DNA of 64,000 nt from Thunnus maccoyii (taxonomy: Eukaryota > Chordata > Actinopteri > Scombriformes > Scombridae), in NCBI RefSeq assembly GCF_910596095.1, contig NC_056544.1, positions 7,270,655-7,334,654 on the forward strand, read 5' to 3'. Positions 62,906 to 64,000 of this stretch are shown piece by piece (within the stretch, counting starts at the first letter, position 1; the number at the start of each line of letters is the position of its first letter). The notes beneath the pieces were generated by a model. The model saw only the letters and a program-made list of their open reading frames with translations, was not told the origin of the DNA and did not search any database. The position numbers and the translations under genes are program-made.

Positions 62906-64000
62906 CAGCAGCCGCTCAGTCCAACAGGACTACGATAAGAGTCTGTGAATGAATCAGCGGGCGTCACCCCTTCACTGATGAAGGGTTTCTGTGCTGTGAA
63001 ACCCTCTACACTTCAGTCCAAGCTGCTGTTTCTCAAACACCTGATTTTGTTTGTTTTTAACGGCTGAGGAACATGTTTCTTTCACAGGAAATCACAGCCT
63101 CATGTATGAACTCAGTTTTCCCTTCATTTGGAAGTCAAGTGTAAATGAGAGTGATGTGGCACAGGCTTTGGAATATGCAGGTATAACATGAAAATACTCA
63201 AATATTAGTATTTGTCTTGGAATTTGCGGTGTCAACTGTCCATACAAGTGTACCTAAGTACCATCCAGGGTTTTTTTTTAAACTACAGCTGATTGTATTC
63301 ATATTCCACACTTCAAAATATGTACTTTTTTCGTGGCTACTGTCACACAGCACTCCATCTACCCTCCCTTCAAAGCGATTTCCTTTATGAAATACTTTCC
63401 TTCATCCTCTTCACATTGTTTAAAAAGCAGCTGAACACTAACAAATGAACCGCTCCTACTGTTATGAAACACTGTTATCCAGATTTTAAACACAACCATA
63501 TGACTTGCTTCTGCTGGTCTTCAGTCGCTCCTATCTTTTCTCAGAGTATACATCTCAGCTCCTAATTTCTCCTGTGCCTTTCATACCTTTGAGAGCAGAG
63601 GTTTTTTTTTCTCTCATGTACTAAATAATGTAATTATATAGTTTTGGAGGCAAAGAAACGGTTTTAATTGTAAGTTAGCGTTACATAAACATGTTCTAAT
63701 CATTCCCATACTAGCAACTCTTGCTTTTCCTGAACAGTATCTCCTTGTCTATTGTTTACAGAATACCTTTACTGAGTTATTTTGATTCATGAAGGCTGTG
63801 TACAGTGACACAAAGATGAGCATGGTAACTCCCTGCAAGATGTATATTTTAGATACTAAGTACTGTATATACAGTAAGCACAATTGGAAGAATTTTAAGT
63901 CTTTGATCAATTTACACATGCAAGAAAACATACCTCTTAAGAGCCAGTTAGTAATTTGATAAATCATCTCATAATCATCTTTTAAAAAAAACACTGGATG
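62906..64000 (+). other. ap1g2 3' untranslated region and flank
   Basis: No perfect AATAAA was seen between the stop codon and the window end, so the transcript may use a variant signal or continue past the edge. No other gene is visible. Confidence 0.4.

Overview
The window reads as a vertebrate nuclear genome, almost certainly a teleost fish. Five intron-bearing or single-exon genes have proteins closest, as far as I can recall the families, to fish and mammalian PSMB5, PSMB11, PRMT5, SLC7A8 and AP1G2. All introns I could define are GT-AG. The non-coding DNA carries short DNA-transposon relics with TTAAAGG-type ends, CA/TG microsatellites and a Penelope-like element, as is common in fish. 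The human orthologues of all five genes lie on 14q11.2, where PSMB5 and PSMB11 are also neighbours, so this is a compacted version of a conserved block.

Layout: 1-17.5 kb holds no gene I can support. It contains repeats: a TTAAAGG-ended element at 5.4 kb, a decayed Penelope-like retroelement at 7.2-8.65 kb, a dispersed repeat at 8.8-9.3 kb and a nested pair of DNA elements at 14.1-16.1 kb. Stretches of complex unique sequence between them may be regulatory. Next comes psmb5 (minus, 3 exons, 26368 to 17942, 271 aa), with a 5.4 kb intron 2 holding a 1 kb DNA element. psmb11 (minus, one exon, 28167 to 27172, 331 aa) lies just upstream of it. prmt5 (plus, 16 coding exons, 29110-35869, 632 aa) diverges from psmb11. 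slc7a8 (plus, 11 coding exons plus an inferred non-coding first exon, 38599-47745, 524 aa) follows. ap1g2 (plus, 21 coding exons plus an inferred non-coding first exon, 51396-62905, 799 aa) closes the window. All five reading frames join cleanly across every splice junction, with no stop or frameshift.

Functionally, psmb5 and psmb11 encode alternative chymotrypsin-like catalytic subunits of the 20S proteasome, constitutive and thymic. The others are a type II arginine methyltransferase, a neutral amino-acid exchanger light chain and the gamma-type large subunit of the AP-1 clathrin adaptor. They do not form a pathway; their adjacency is inherited synteny.

I found no clearly novel system. The observations most worth a second look are an imperfect foldback carrying CCAAT and GC boxes at the ap1g2 promoter, ap1g2 exon 14 whose splice donor is the first unit of a GT microsatellite, transposon sequence starting about 6 bases after the exon 4 donor of ap1g2, a polar S1 pocket and a 29-residue insert in psmb11, and two in-frame start codons in prmt5.
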